DNA of 23,950 bases, from positions 1 to 23,950 of the forward strand of contig JAOADS010000009.1 in NCBI GenBank assembly GCA_026417195.1, read 5' to 3'. The position numbers were made by a program, and so were the translations under genes. Source of the stretch: Ignavibacteria bacterium. Its GTDB lineage: Bacteria > Bacteroidota > Ignavibacteria > Tepidaquicellales > OLB5. Below, one piece after another: positions 15,447 through 22,938 of this stretch. Each line of letters begins with the position of its first letter. The first letter of the stretch is position 1. The notes under the pieces are model-generated. The model was given only the letters and a program-made list of their open reading frames with translations. It was not told the origin of the DNA and made no database searches.

Positions 15447-16883
15447 ATGGAAATAAGTGATCTGAATCCTCATCTTCTGACAGCAGAGTATGCTGTGCGC
15501 GGACCTATAGTAATAAGGGCGCAGGAGCTTGAAAAACTGGGGAGGAAAATAATTTACTGTAATGTCGGCAATCCTCAGGCTTTAAAACAAAAGCCTCTGA
15601 CATATATAAGACAGATACTTTCACTTGTGGAATATCCTGATTTACTTAATTTTCATGAAACCCAAAAGATTTACCCGCCTGATGTAATCAGAAAGGCAAG
15701 GCATATATTGAAAATGAATCCGCACGGCACCGGAGCATATACACAAAGTGCCGGAATGCCTTTCATAAGGGAAACTATAGCTGAATTCATAATGAAGCGT
15801 GACGGTATTGAAGCCAGTCCGGAAAACATAATTCTTACAGACGGTGCATCAAAAGCAGTACAGGCAGTTCTCATCGCACTTATGAAATCTCCAAATGACG
15901 GTTTTATGATACCCGTGCCTCAATATCCGCTTTACTCTGCAACTATAGAGTTATATGGTGCAAAGCAGATAAAATATTTTCTTGACGAGGATAATTCATG
16001 GCAGTTAAGTGAAAAGATACTTGAAGAAAGCATAAGCAAAGCAAAATCAGAAGGAATAAATCCCGTGAGCATAGTGGTTATAAATCCGGGTAATCCGACA
16101 GGTGCAGTGCTATCATATGAAAACATAGAAATGATCATAAACTTTGCATCAAAGCATGGTTTATCCATAATGGCTGATGAAGTTTATCAGGACAACATTT
16201 ACGCTGAAGGGAAAACTTTCCATTCATTTGCAAAGGTGATGACTCATATGGGGATTAAAGACATACCACTTTTCAGTTTCCATTCAGTATCGAAAGGTTA
16301 TACCGGTGAATGCGGACACAGGGGCGGATATCTTGAAATAAGAAATGTTCCTGATGAAGTTATGGCGGAGTTTATTAAACTTCAGTCAATAAATCTCTGT
16401 GCAAATACAGTTGGGCAGATCATTACATATCTTTTGGTAACACCCCCTCAAGTAGGGGAGGAAAGTTATGAATTATTTATTAAAGAAAGAGATTACATCC
16501 TCGGAGAAATGAAAGCCAAGGCAGAGATAATAGGCCTTGGATTAAGCTCAATAGACGGAATGGAAGTAGAGATTCCCCACGGAGCAATGTATGCATTCGT
16601 AAGGTTTGAACTTCCGCATACAGAAGATATAACAAAAATGACTGAGTCAGAGAGACTGACTTACGATGCAAAACGCGACAACGATTACTGTATGTCACTC
16701 CTTGAAGAAACCGGAATTTGCGTTGTTCCCGGCTCCGGCTTCGGACAGCTGCCCGGAACATTACATTTCAGGACTACCATACTGCCACCAAGAAACGAAG
16801 TTGAAGAACTGGTTGAAAAAATCAGAGAATTCCACAAGAGTTATACCGCTAAACTAAAAAGCAATTCTTATCGGACAGTTTAA
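15447..16883 (+). CDS. Alanine aminotransferase-like PLP enzyme (eukaryote-type sequence)
   Basis: Class I/II PLP-dependent aminotransferase of 478 residues. The sequence resembles eukaryotic alanine aminotransferase (GPT), which interconverts alanine plus 2-oxoglutarate with pyruvate plus glutamate. Supporting stretches are AVRGPIVIRAQELEKLGRK near the N-terminus, GNPQALKQKP, YPDLL, NPGNPTGAVL, and SFHSVSKGYTGECGHRGGY with the PLP-binding lysine at 283. These match the eukaryotic-type signature more closely than AlaA or AlaC of E. coli. There is no targeting peptide. The ATG at 15447 is preferred over an upstream TTG that overlaps the promoter element. The following reductase gene starts 63 bases later with no terminator between, so cotranscription is possible. 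Substrate is inferred from resemblance. Confidence 0.85.
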   Translation: MEISDLNPHLLTAEYAVRGPIVIRAQELEKLGRKIIYCNVGNPQALKQKPLTYIRQILSLVEYPDLLNFHETQKIYPPDVIRKARHILKMNPHGTGAYTQSAGMPFIRETIAEFIMKRDGIEASPENIILTDGASKAVQAVLIALMKSPNDGFMIPVPQYPLYSATIELYGAKQIKYFLDEDNSWQLSEKILEESISKAKSEGINPVSIVVINPGNPTGAVLSYENIEMIINFASKHGLSIMADEVYQDNIYAEGKTFHSFAKVMTHMGIKDIPLFSFHSVSKGYTGECGHRGGYLEIRNVPDEVMAEFIKLQSINLCANTVGQIITYLLVTPPQVGEESYELFIKERDYILGEMKAKAEIIGLGLSSIDGMEVEIPHGAMYAFVRFELPHTEDITKMTESERLTYDAKRDNDYCMSLLEETGICVVPGSGFGQLPGTLHFRTTILPPRNEVEELVEKIREFHKSYTAKLKSNSYRTV

Positions 16884-16946
16884 TCAAAAAACTGACAGGA
16901 TCGTAACATTTGTAATTAATTTTATCTTCAAAATCATGTGTAAAAT

Positions 16947-17849
16947 TTGACTGAAGGGAAAAAAATCATAATTACAGGTGCATCAGGTTATCTTGGACCA
17001 TATTTATGTAAATCACTGTCTGAGAACAGGGACAATGAAATTACTGTAATTTATAATTCCCATGAAATTACTTTCAGCGGAGTAAAACCGTTGAGATGTG
17101 ATTTAACCCAGACTGAACAGCTTGAAAAGATTTTCAGGGAGATAAGACCTGATATAGTTTATCATCTCGCCTCGGTCACGCCTACAAGAATCAATAAACA
17201 AAGCAATGACTTCATAAGAGATTTCAACTGCGGAGTAACGGAAAAAATCTCAAGACTATGTTCAGAAATGAATTCTCTGCTGATTTACACCTCAACAGAC
17301 CTTGTTTATGATGAGGGAGAAAACATTACAGAAGAAAGCCGTTTAAATCCTCTGACAATATATGCAAAAACAAAGCTTGAAGGAGAAGAAGCTGTGAAGT
17401 CATTTTCAGAGAAGTTTATCATTTTCAGAACATCACTTATTTACGGATTCACTATCTCATCATATACATCATTTTATGATATAGCCTATGAAAAACTCAA
17501 AAACGGGGAGAAAGTGAATGCTTTTTACGATCAGTTCAGGAATCCAATTTATACAGAGGATGCAGCGCACATCCTTTGTGAAATTCCTAAACTTTACAAA
17601 GCTAATGAAGTGATTAACCTTTGCGGTGATGAGTATCTATCAAGGTACGAAATGTGCCTGATTATGGCTGATGTATTCAGATTCAGAAAAGAATTAGTAA
17701 TAAAATCAACCTGTAATGAATTCACAGAATATCCAATGGTAAAGAAACTCAGACTTAACAACAACAAACTCAAAAGCTACGGACTGCGGGTAAATTCATA
17801 TAAGGAAAATCTGAAAAGATCCTTTAAGTTTATAACCTCCTCAGGCTGA
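16947..17849 (+). CDS. SDR-family NAD(P)-dependent reductase/epimerase, RmlD-like
   Basis: 300-residue extended short-chain dehydrogenase/reductase. The Rossmann dinucleotide-binding motif is GASGYLG (residues 11-17), the substrate region has LASVTPTRIN and IYTSTDLVYD, and the catalytic pair is Y139-x3-K143 in YAKTK followed by LEGEE. The last features resemble dTDP-4-dehydrorhamnose reductase (RmlD), but no sugar-nucleotide genes are nearby, so the substrate is open. The start is a TTG; the only nearby upstream ATG (16936) runs into a stop at once. No Shine-Dalgarno sequence is visible. The end overlaps the end of the convergent cysteine-cluster gene by nine bases. Confidence 0.85.
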   Translation: MTEGKKIIITGASGYLGPYLCKSLSENRDNEITVIYNSHEITFSGVKPLRCDLTQTEQLEKIFREIRPDIVYHLASVTPTRINKQSNDFIRDFNCGVTEKISRLCSEMNSLLIYTSTDLVYDEGENITEESRLNPLTIYAKTKLEGEEAVKSFSEKFIIFRTSLIYGFTISSYTSFYDIAYEKLKNGEKVNAFYDQFRNPIYTEDAAHILCEIPKLYKANEVINLCGDEYLSRYEMCLIMADVFRFRKELVIKSTCNEFTEYPMVKKLRLNNNKLKSYGLRVNSYKENLKRSFKFITSSG

Positions 17850-18452
17850 TTTCTTTTTCTGAAGATGGGAAAATTCTATCTCATCCAGTTCCCTTATAAT
17901 TTCATCTCCGAAGTAATACCTTATCTCCTCTCTGGCTCCCCTGTAAAGCGAAAAACCTTCACCAAGACAAGCTGTAAGGCCTTCATCAATCTCCTCAGGT
18001 GTTACCAGCACCCCTTCATAATAGGTAACAGGGAACAAAGAACAGAAAAAAGGTTTTATCTCATGGTAATCAATTCCCGATCGCAATGCAAAACTATGAA
18101 GCATACATCCCCTGCTTTTCTTATTCAGAAAAACACATGAATTCTTTTCTTCGTCAAGAGTTGTTCTTATATAATCACCGCCCGGATATTCATGATCCCA
18201 GGCTTTTGCAGTGTAATCGAACCACTTTTCTGAGCGTATACCGGTGAAAGTTTCAAGAGACTCTTTATATTTCATGATCCTTGCAACATTAAGCATGTCA
18301 ATATCAGCTCCCCAATCACAACATTGATCTTTACAGAAATTACATTCCATACATTTCATAAAATACGTAATGTCAAATATATCTGTATCAACTGAATGTA
18401 TTACAGGTGTTCCGTATATGCTTTTATAAGATTTGTTTAATTTAACAATCAT
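17841..18452 (-). CDS. Cysteine-cluster protein, YkgJ/DUF3109-like
   Basis: 203-residue cytoplasmic protein with a dense cysteine cluster: C34, C37, C40, C44 and C45 (C-x2-C-x2-C-x3-CC), followed by further cysteines in SCVFLN, RGCMLH and FFCSLFP and a late one in TACLGEG. This resembles the putative zinc- or iron-chelating YkgJ/DUF3109 proteins, whose function is not established. No catalytic motif is recognised. It starts two bases after the stop of the AI-2E-family gene, making it the last gene of the recA run. Its stop region overlaps the convergent SDR gene on the other strand. Confidence 0.7.
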   Translation of the reverse strand: MIVKLNKSYKSIYGTPVIHSVDTDIFDITYFMKCMECNFCKDQCCDWGADIDMLNVARIMKYKESLETFTGIRSEKWFDYTAKAWDHEYPGGDYIRTTLDEEKNSCVFLNKKSRGCMLHSFALRSGIDYHEIKPFFCSLFPVTYYEGVLVTPEEIDEGLTACLGEGFSLYRGAREEIRYYFGDEIIRELDEIEFSHLQKKKSA

Positions 18453-18454
18453 AA

Positions 18455-19510
18455 TCAGTAATAACCCAGCTTATAATTCCTGAAACCGTTTATTGTTTCG
18501 ACTGCACTGACCTTCAATACAGTAGCTATGGGAATTGCTATCAGGGCACCGAATATGCCTAAAATCTGATTACCTGTAAGAAGAAGAGCTATAATCAGAA
18601 TCGGATTGATCTCTGCTCCTTTTGAAAAAAGATAAGGCTGGATTAATGAACTGTCCAGAACATAAATAATTGTAAAAAGGATTATAATCGGAAATACCAT
18701 AGAGAAATCACCGAACTGTATGATTGAAATAAGTATAGCCGGAACACCTCCGATTACAGGGCCTGCATAAGGAATTAAATGACCTATTCCCGCAACCATA
18801 CCGATTATGAATGCATCTTTAATACCTAAAACATAAAGACCAATGAAAGCCATTAAACCCAGAACAAATGCATCAAGAAGCCAGGAACGCACATAAGAAC
18901 CAAGTTGCCTTTCAACCTTATGCACAATGTTAAGAGTCATTTCGAAATACCTGTTTGGAACAAGGGCAAGTAAACCTTTTTTTATCCTGCTCCTGTCACG
19001 TAAAATAAAAAATGTGACAAAGGGTATGATTATAATATACAATACAGTTGATACAACGCCTGAAATAAAACTTTCAGCCTTTGTTAGTGATGCTTTGACA
19101 ACATTCTCTAATTCTTTGCCTATGTCACCTTTTTTAAGATAGGGTACATTTCTCTCCATCCACTTTTCTATGGTCTTAAGTTTTTCGGAAACTCTGAACT
19201 CATTATATGACCTCTGCAGCGATTCCCCTTGTGAAATAATATCAGGAATAATAAGCTGGAAAAGGAAATAACCGGAAAATCCCACTACTAAGTAAACTAA
19301 GACTATAGAAAGCGACCTGTTAAGCCCTCTTCTCTGAAAAAAATCTACAAAAGGATTAAGCACAAGGGAAACTAATATGCAGATTACAAAGACTATGAAA
19401 ATATCAGTGAAAAAGGCAATGAAAGCAGCAATTATAAAAAGTGGTATAAAAAGTATTATAAATTTTGCAGGACCACCCAGTGGTTTTGCTTTATACAGAC
19501 GTTCCTCCAC
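18455..19510 (-). CDS. AI-2E/PerM family membrane protein
   Basis: 351-residue integral membrane protein with about seven to eight hydrophobic segments. It has the family layout: two or three N-terminal helices, a charged soluble loop of roughly residues 85-150, and a C-terminal helical bundle. The family motif region is 'GIGHLIPYAGPVIGGVPAILIS', and the end has 'GNQILGIFGALIAIPIATVLKV'. Members have been linked to autoinducer-2 export or to cation/proton antiport; which applies here cannot be told. The start is GTG at 19510, four bases after the recX stop, with no in-frame ATG nearby. It lies between recX and the cysteine-cluster gene with almost no spacing, suggesting one transcript. Confidence 0.88.
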   Translation of the reverse strand: MEERLYKAKPLGGPAKFIILFIPLFIIAAFIAFFTDIFIVFVICILVSLVLNPFVDFFQRRGLNRSLSIVLVYLVVGFSGYFLFQLIIPDIISQGESLQRSYNEFRVSEKLKTIEKWMERNVPYLKKGDIGKELENVVKASLTKAESFISGVVSTVLYIIIIPFVTFFILRDRSRIKKGLLALVPNRYFEMTLNIVHKVERQLGSYVRSWLLDAFVLGLMAFIGLYVLGIKDAFIIGMVAGIGHLIPYAGPVIGGVPAILISIIQFGDFSMVFPIIILFTIIYVLDSSLIQPYLFSKGAEINPILIIALLLTGNQILGIFGALIAIPIATVLKVSAVETINGFRNYKLGYY

Positions 19511-19514
19511 GTTT

Positions 19515-20141
19515 TCAATCTTTAATGTTTTCAGATATAACCTTTATTACAGTATCACCATCGAAGCCCTTCCTTATGAGGTAGTCATAAGCTTTTCTCT
19601 TTCTTATCATTATGTCTGATGACTTCAGTCTGGAAAGGTATTTCATCAGGTTTTGAATTGCGAGATTTTCTTCTTCTTCAGGGCTATAAATTTTTTCTAA
19701 TACATTACGGGAAATATCTCCGCTTATACCTTTCTCATACAATTTTTTCATCACAGCTTTCCTGCCAAGAAGTTTCTTCTGATACTTTTCAGTTGCAAAA
19801 TTAATTGCAAAAACCTCATCATCAACCAGACCCATCTTAAGAAGATGATCAATTACATCTGATATCACATCATCTGATAATTTCTTGGTCTTTAGTTTAT
19901 TTCTGATTTCAGAAATGCTTCTCATCCTGCTGGCAAGCATGTCGAAAGCAACTTTCTTACCGTAAAGATATTCATCAAACCTTCTTATTTCATTAAGTTT
20001 TACCTCATCAATATCACTTCCTGCTGAGAGGGAATATTTAACCAGAGTATCTTCAGACAGGCTGCAATAATAACCATTCTCAGTGTATATATTAAATCTG
20101 CCTTTAGATCTCTTCTGGGGCTGTATTCTTGCAATGATCAT
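19515..20141 (-). CDS. recX: Regulatory protein RecX
   Basis: 208-residue helical protein of the RecX family, which binds RecA filaments and modulates their growth. Typical three-helix repeats are visible: 'AFDMLASRMRSISEIRNKL', 'VISDVIDHLLKMGLVDDEVFAINF' and 'KKLLGRKAVMKKLYEKGIS'. It follows recA by 19 bases, the usual arrangement. An upstream ATG in GATTATGCCC runs into a stop immediately, so the ATG at 20141 is the start. An N-terminal segment of about 55 residues precedes the first repeat; this is common in Bacteroidota RecX. Confidence 0.88.
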   Translation of the reverse strand: MIIARIQPQKRSKGRFNIYTENGYYCSLSEDTLVKYSLSAGSDIDEVKLNEIRRFDEYLYGKKVAFDMLASRMRSISEIRNKLKTKKLSDDVISDVIDHLLKMGLVDDEVFAINFATEKYQKKLLGRKAVMKKLYEKGISGDISRNVLEKIYSPEEEENLAIQNLMKYLSRLKSSDIMIRKRKAYDYLIRKGFDGDTVIKVISENIKD

Positions 20142-20160
20142 AGCCCGGGCATAATCACAT

Positions 20161-21213
20161 TTATTTTTTCCCCTGCTTTTTTACATCTGAATCAGATTTT
20201 GCAGTTACCTGCCCATCTTCAGATGGCAGCATTCCAAGAGCATTACGCACTTCATTTTCAAGTTGTTCCATCAGGGCAGGATTTTCTATAAGAGCATTTT
20301 TAACTCCTTCCCTACCCTGCATCCTTTGCCCCTGATAACTGAACCACGCACCTGATTTCTGAATTAACTCCATACTGACTGCTGTATCAATCAGATCACC
20401 TATTTTTGAAATACCTTCGTTATACATAATATCAAACTCAACTTCTTTAAACGGAGGAGCTACCTTGTTTTTTACTATCTTTACCTTAGTTCTGTTACCA
20501 ATTACGTTAGCACCGTCTTTAATAGCTGCTATACGTCTTACATCCATTCTTACTGAAGCATAAAATTTTAAAGCCTTGCCTCCAGTAGTAGTTTCCGGAT
20601 TACCGAACATCACGCCGATTTTCTCACGTAACTGATTTGTAAAAACTAGACACAGGTTTGATTTTGAAACTGCAGCAGTAAGTTTCCTTAGTGCCTGACT
20701 CATAAGCCTTGCCTGAAGTCCCATGTGTGAGTCCCCCATTTCACCTTCTATCTCAGCACGTGGTGTGAGAGCAGCTACGGAATCAACTACAATTACATCC
20801 AGTGCATTGCTTCTCACAAGCGTTTCAACTATTTCTAAAGCCTGTTCTCCGTATTCAGGTTGTGAGACAAGTAAATTTTCTATATCAACTCCAAGCTTCT
20901 TTGCATATGAAGTGTCTAAGGCATGTTCAGTATCTATGAAAGCAGCCATACCGCCTTTTCTCTGAGCTTCAGCTATAATATGAAGACAGATCGTTGTTTT
21001 ACCTGAAGACTCGGGACCGAATATCTCAACAATCCTTCCCCTCGGCACACCTCCAACTCCAAGAGCTGCATCAAGTGAAATTGAACCGGTAGAGATGGAG
21101 TCAATTCTGGAAGTAACTCCGTCCCCCAGTTTCATTATAGACCCTTTGCCATGAGATTTCTCTATCTGATCTATAGCTATCTGAAGAGATTTCAGTTTCT
21201 CATTATCTGCCAT
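20161..21213 (-). CDS. recA: Recombinase RecA
   Basis: Homologous recombination and SOS ATPase, 350 residues. Walker A GPESSGKT falls at residues 66-73, the same numbers as in E. coli RecA. The Walker B region (LDVIVVDSVAALTPRAEIEGEMGDSHMG) and the L2 loop region (NQLREKIGVMFGNPETTTGGKALKFY) are intact. The C-terminus is acidic and lysine-rich, as is normal. The ATG at 21213 has a modest AAAGGTG upstream and a TAnnTTTG element 26 bases before it. recX follows after 19 bases. No LexA gene or recognisable SOS box is visible here. Confidence 0.98.
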   Translation of the reverse strand: MADNEKLKSLQIAIDQIEKSHGKGSIMKLGDGVTSRIDSISTGSISLDAALGVGGVPRGRIVEIFGPESSGKTTICLHIIAEAQRKGGMAAFIDTEHALDTSYAKKLGVDIENLLVSQPEYGEQALEIVETLVRSNALDVIVVDSVAALTPRAEIEGEMGDSHMGLQARLMSQALRKLTAAVSKSNLCLVFTNQLREKIGVMFGNPETTTGGKALKFYASVRMDVRRIAAIKDGANVIGNRTKVKIVKNKVAPPFKEVEFDIMYNEGISKIGDLIDTAVSMELIQKSGAWFSYQGQRMQGREGVKNALIENPALMEQLENEVRNALGMLPSEDGQVTAKSDSDVKKQGKK

Positions 21214-21239
21214 TTTTTACACCTTTCTAAATATTTTTA

Positions 21240-21247
21240 CAAATATA
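21240..21247 (-). promoter_or_regulatory. Putative -7 promoter element for recA
   Basis: The minus strand reads TATATTTG (TAnnTTTG) 26 bases upstream of the recA ATG, within the 73-base gap after the preceding gene. It predicts a leader of about 20-25 bases that contains the AAAGGTG ribosome-binding site. No good -33 TTG is seen at 19-21 bases. Confidence 0.45.
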
Positions 21248-21286
21248 ATTATTATTGGTCTTTTAAATCATACAAATATCAGAAAA

Positions 21287-22789
21287 TCAGTATAATTTAT
21301 CATTATCAGGTAATGATATTTTTTTAGCAACTGAAATTTCATTGAACTTTTCTATGAACCATTTCTTCTGGGGAACTTTGCATTTGATAATGTCCTTTTC
21401 AAGTTCATATAATAATTCATCTTTAAGTGAAACCTTACATTTCAGAAGCCTGCTGAAAACAGAAATAAACTCAGCAGAACTGGATCTGAAATATTCGGAT
21501 ACTGATTTATTTTTACTTAAGAAATGTCTGTATGCATCAAGAGCATATTCTGCAGCTTCAGATTCCTCAAGTTCATAGTAAAGCTGAAGTTGCAGAGACC
21601 TGACTTCGTAATTAAACGCAATGTTTTTAATCTGAACTTCAGATAGGTAATTAAGTGATTCCCTGAATTTCTTTCTGGTAAAGTAAATTTCCGAAAGAGC
21701 AAAGTTCTTCATATTATCTCTGGTATCAACTGGTAATAAAACTGAAGCTTCATTAACAAAATCCTCAGCCCAATCCAGTTCATCCAAAGCTATAGCAAGT
21801 CTCAGGGTGGAATAAAAGAACACCGTATTCATTGGCTGGTTGTCTGAAAAAGAATAAAGCCCGCTTATATATCTTATTCTGTATATTTCAAAAAGCTCTC
21901 TCAAATATTTATCTCTGTCTATGGTAAGAGACTTCATACTTGTACATGTTCCGAAGGCAACCATCAGGTTATATTTTTCAATTCGACTTAGCTTATCCAG
22001 GTTCTTCAAAAGAAGATTCTTAAGTTTGTAATAATATATTTCATCTTCTTTCTTATTCATAGTTAATATAAGAGAACAGTATATTTCTGCAAGCTCGGGA
22101 TTTTCATAGCGGAACTTATGTGAACCTAATTCTCTGATAAATCCTTTCATGTCAAAATCATTTAAGAAAACCTCAAGCAGATTTCCGGAAAAATCGATGT
22201 TATAATTATCTTTGTAATTCATAATATTAATCATAATAACTGATATGCGTTGAAAAAAATCAAATATTGTCAGCTCTATATTTCTTTTAATACTGTCAGT
22301 TATATCATCTATATTTTCTGAACCGATATTGTTCATAATTCTCATTAATTGTAAAAGACTTTTTTCATTATAGTAATTCTCCGTAATGTTTGAGTAAGAT
22401 AGTAACTTCCCCTGTTTTTTTATTACTGATTTACTTATCCTGAAAGCTTTTCTCTCAGTAAGTTCCATAATAAGATGTCGGTTAAGCGTGATTTTGTTTT
22501 TAATTAAGTTCCTGAAAGCAAGATACTCCTCTGTCATTCTTAAAAGAGAGGAAAATAAATTTCTGACTATATGGTCTTTATATGACTTGCCCGGATAAAG
22601 ACCTCGGTAAACATTTTTACGAATTGATAATTCATCACCAAAGTCCGGATAATATCTTATTACAGCCTGATAGAAATTTATCAGGGACCTACCTTTGTTT
22701 ACACATGGAAGTTTAATAAATTCTCCCAGTTCAGATATTTCCTTTTTAGATAAATGAGAGAGAATCTCAAGGAGTTTTGACTTCTCCAT
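21287..22789 (-). CDS. Uncharacterised 500-residue helical protein
   Basis: 500-residue soluble protein that is almost entirely alpha-helical, with no signal peptide, membrane segment or catalytic motif that I can see. It begins MEKSKLLEILSHLSKKEI and contains many amphipathic helices with regularly placed leucines and aromatics, suggesting a TPR-like or other helical-repeat scaffold. Similar long helical proteins of about 500 residues occur in Bacteroidota genomes without a known role. It sits 73 bases upstream of recA on the same strand; a separate recA promoter lies between them, so a functional link is not established. Confidence 0.65.
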   Translation of the reverse strand: MEKSKLLEILSHLSKKEISELGEFIKLPCVNKGRSLINFYQAVIRYYPDFGDELSIRKNVYRGLYPGKSYKDHIVRNLFSSLLRMTEEYLAFRNLIKNKITLNRHLIMELTERKAFRISKSVIKKQGKLLSYSNITENYYNEKSLLQLMRIMNNIGSENIDDITDSIKRNIELTIFDFFQRISVIMINIMNYKDNYNIDFSGNLLEVFLNDFDMKGFIRELGSHKFRYENPELAEIYCSLILTMNKKEDEIYYYKLKNLLLKNLDKLSRIEKYNLMVAFGTCTSMKSLTIDRDKYLRELFEIYRIRYISGLYSFSDNQPMNTVFFYSTLRLAIALDELDWAEDFVNEASVLLPVDTRDNMKNFALSEIYFTRKKFRESLNYLSEVQIKNIAFNYEVRSLQLQLYYELEESEAAEYALDAYRHFLSKNKSVSEYFRSSSAEFISVFSRLLKCKVSLKDELLYELEKDIIKCKVPQKKWFIEKFNEISVAKKISLPDNDKLY

Positions 22790-22864
22790 ACTGATACAAT
22801 TTAATTCAAATTATTCTGATTTTTAGTTTATTTTCAAGAATCTAAAAAATAAATACTGATACAA
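22788..22864. repeat. Two copies of a 12-bp direct repeat, 65 bases apart
   Basis: ATACTGATACAA occurs at 22788-22799 and again at 22853-22864, flanking most of the upstream region of the 500-residue protein gene. The first copy overlaps the start codon; the second abuts the minus-strand TATATTTG. It may be a regulator site or chance. Confidence 0.35.
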
Positions 22865-22869
22865 ATATA
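22862..22869 (-). promoter_or_regulatory. Possible -7 promoter element for the 500-residue helical protein gene
   Basis: The minus strand reads TATATTTG (TAnnTTTG) 72 bases before the ATG. No TTG is seen at the right distance upstream. A closer but imperfect element (TAATTTG) lies nearer the gene, so the true promoter is uncertain. Confidence 0.3.
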
Positions 22870-22879
22870 CTAATTTTTC

Positions 22880-22912
22880 TTTGTCTGTATGTAATCTAAA
22901 ATAATATTTTTG
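22880..22912 (+). promoter_or_regulatory. Bacteroidota-type promoter for the right-edge secreted protein gene
   Basis: A -33 element TTTG at 22880-22883 and a -7 element TATTTTTG at 22905-22912 are separated by 21 bases, a full match to the expected two-part promoter. Transcription would start at about 22916-22918, leaving a leader near 20 bases. It is the best two-part promoter I found in this window. Confidence 0.6.
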
Positions 22913-22938
22913 TTCAGTTGAATAATTAAAATTTTATA

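Noticed and set aside
16941..16949. TAAAATTTG as a promoter for the SDR gene
   Set aside because: The spacing between TA and TTTG is three bases rather than two, and it overlaps the start codon.
16947..17849. Assigning the SDR gene as rmlD in dTDP-rhamnose synthesis
   Set aside because: Motifs are compatible, but no rmlA, rmlB or rmlC or glycosyltransferase gene is nearby, and many SDR subfamilies share these motifs.
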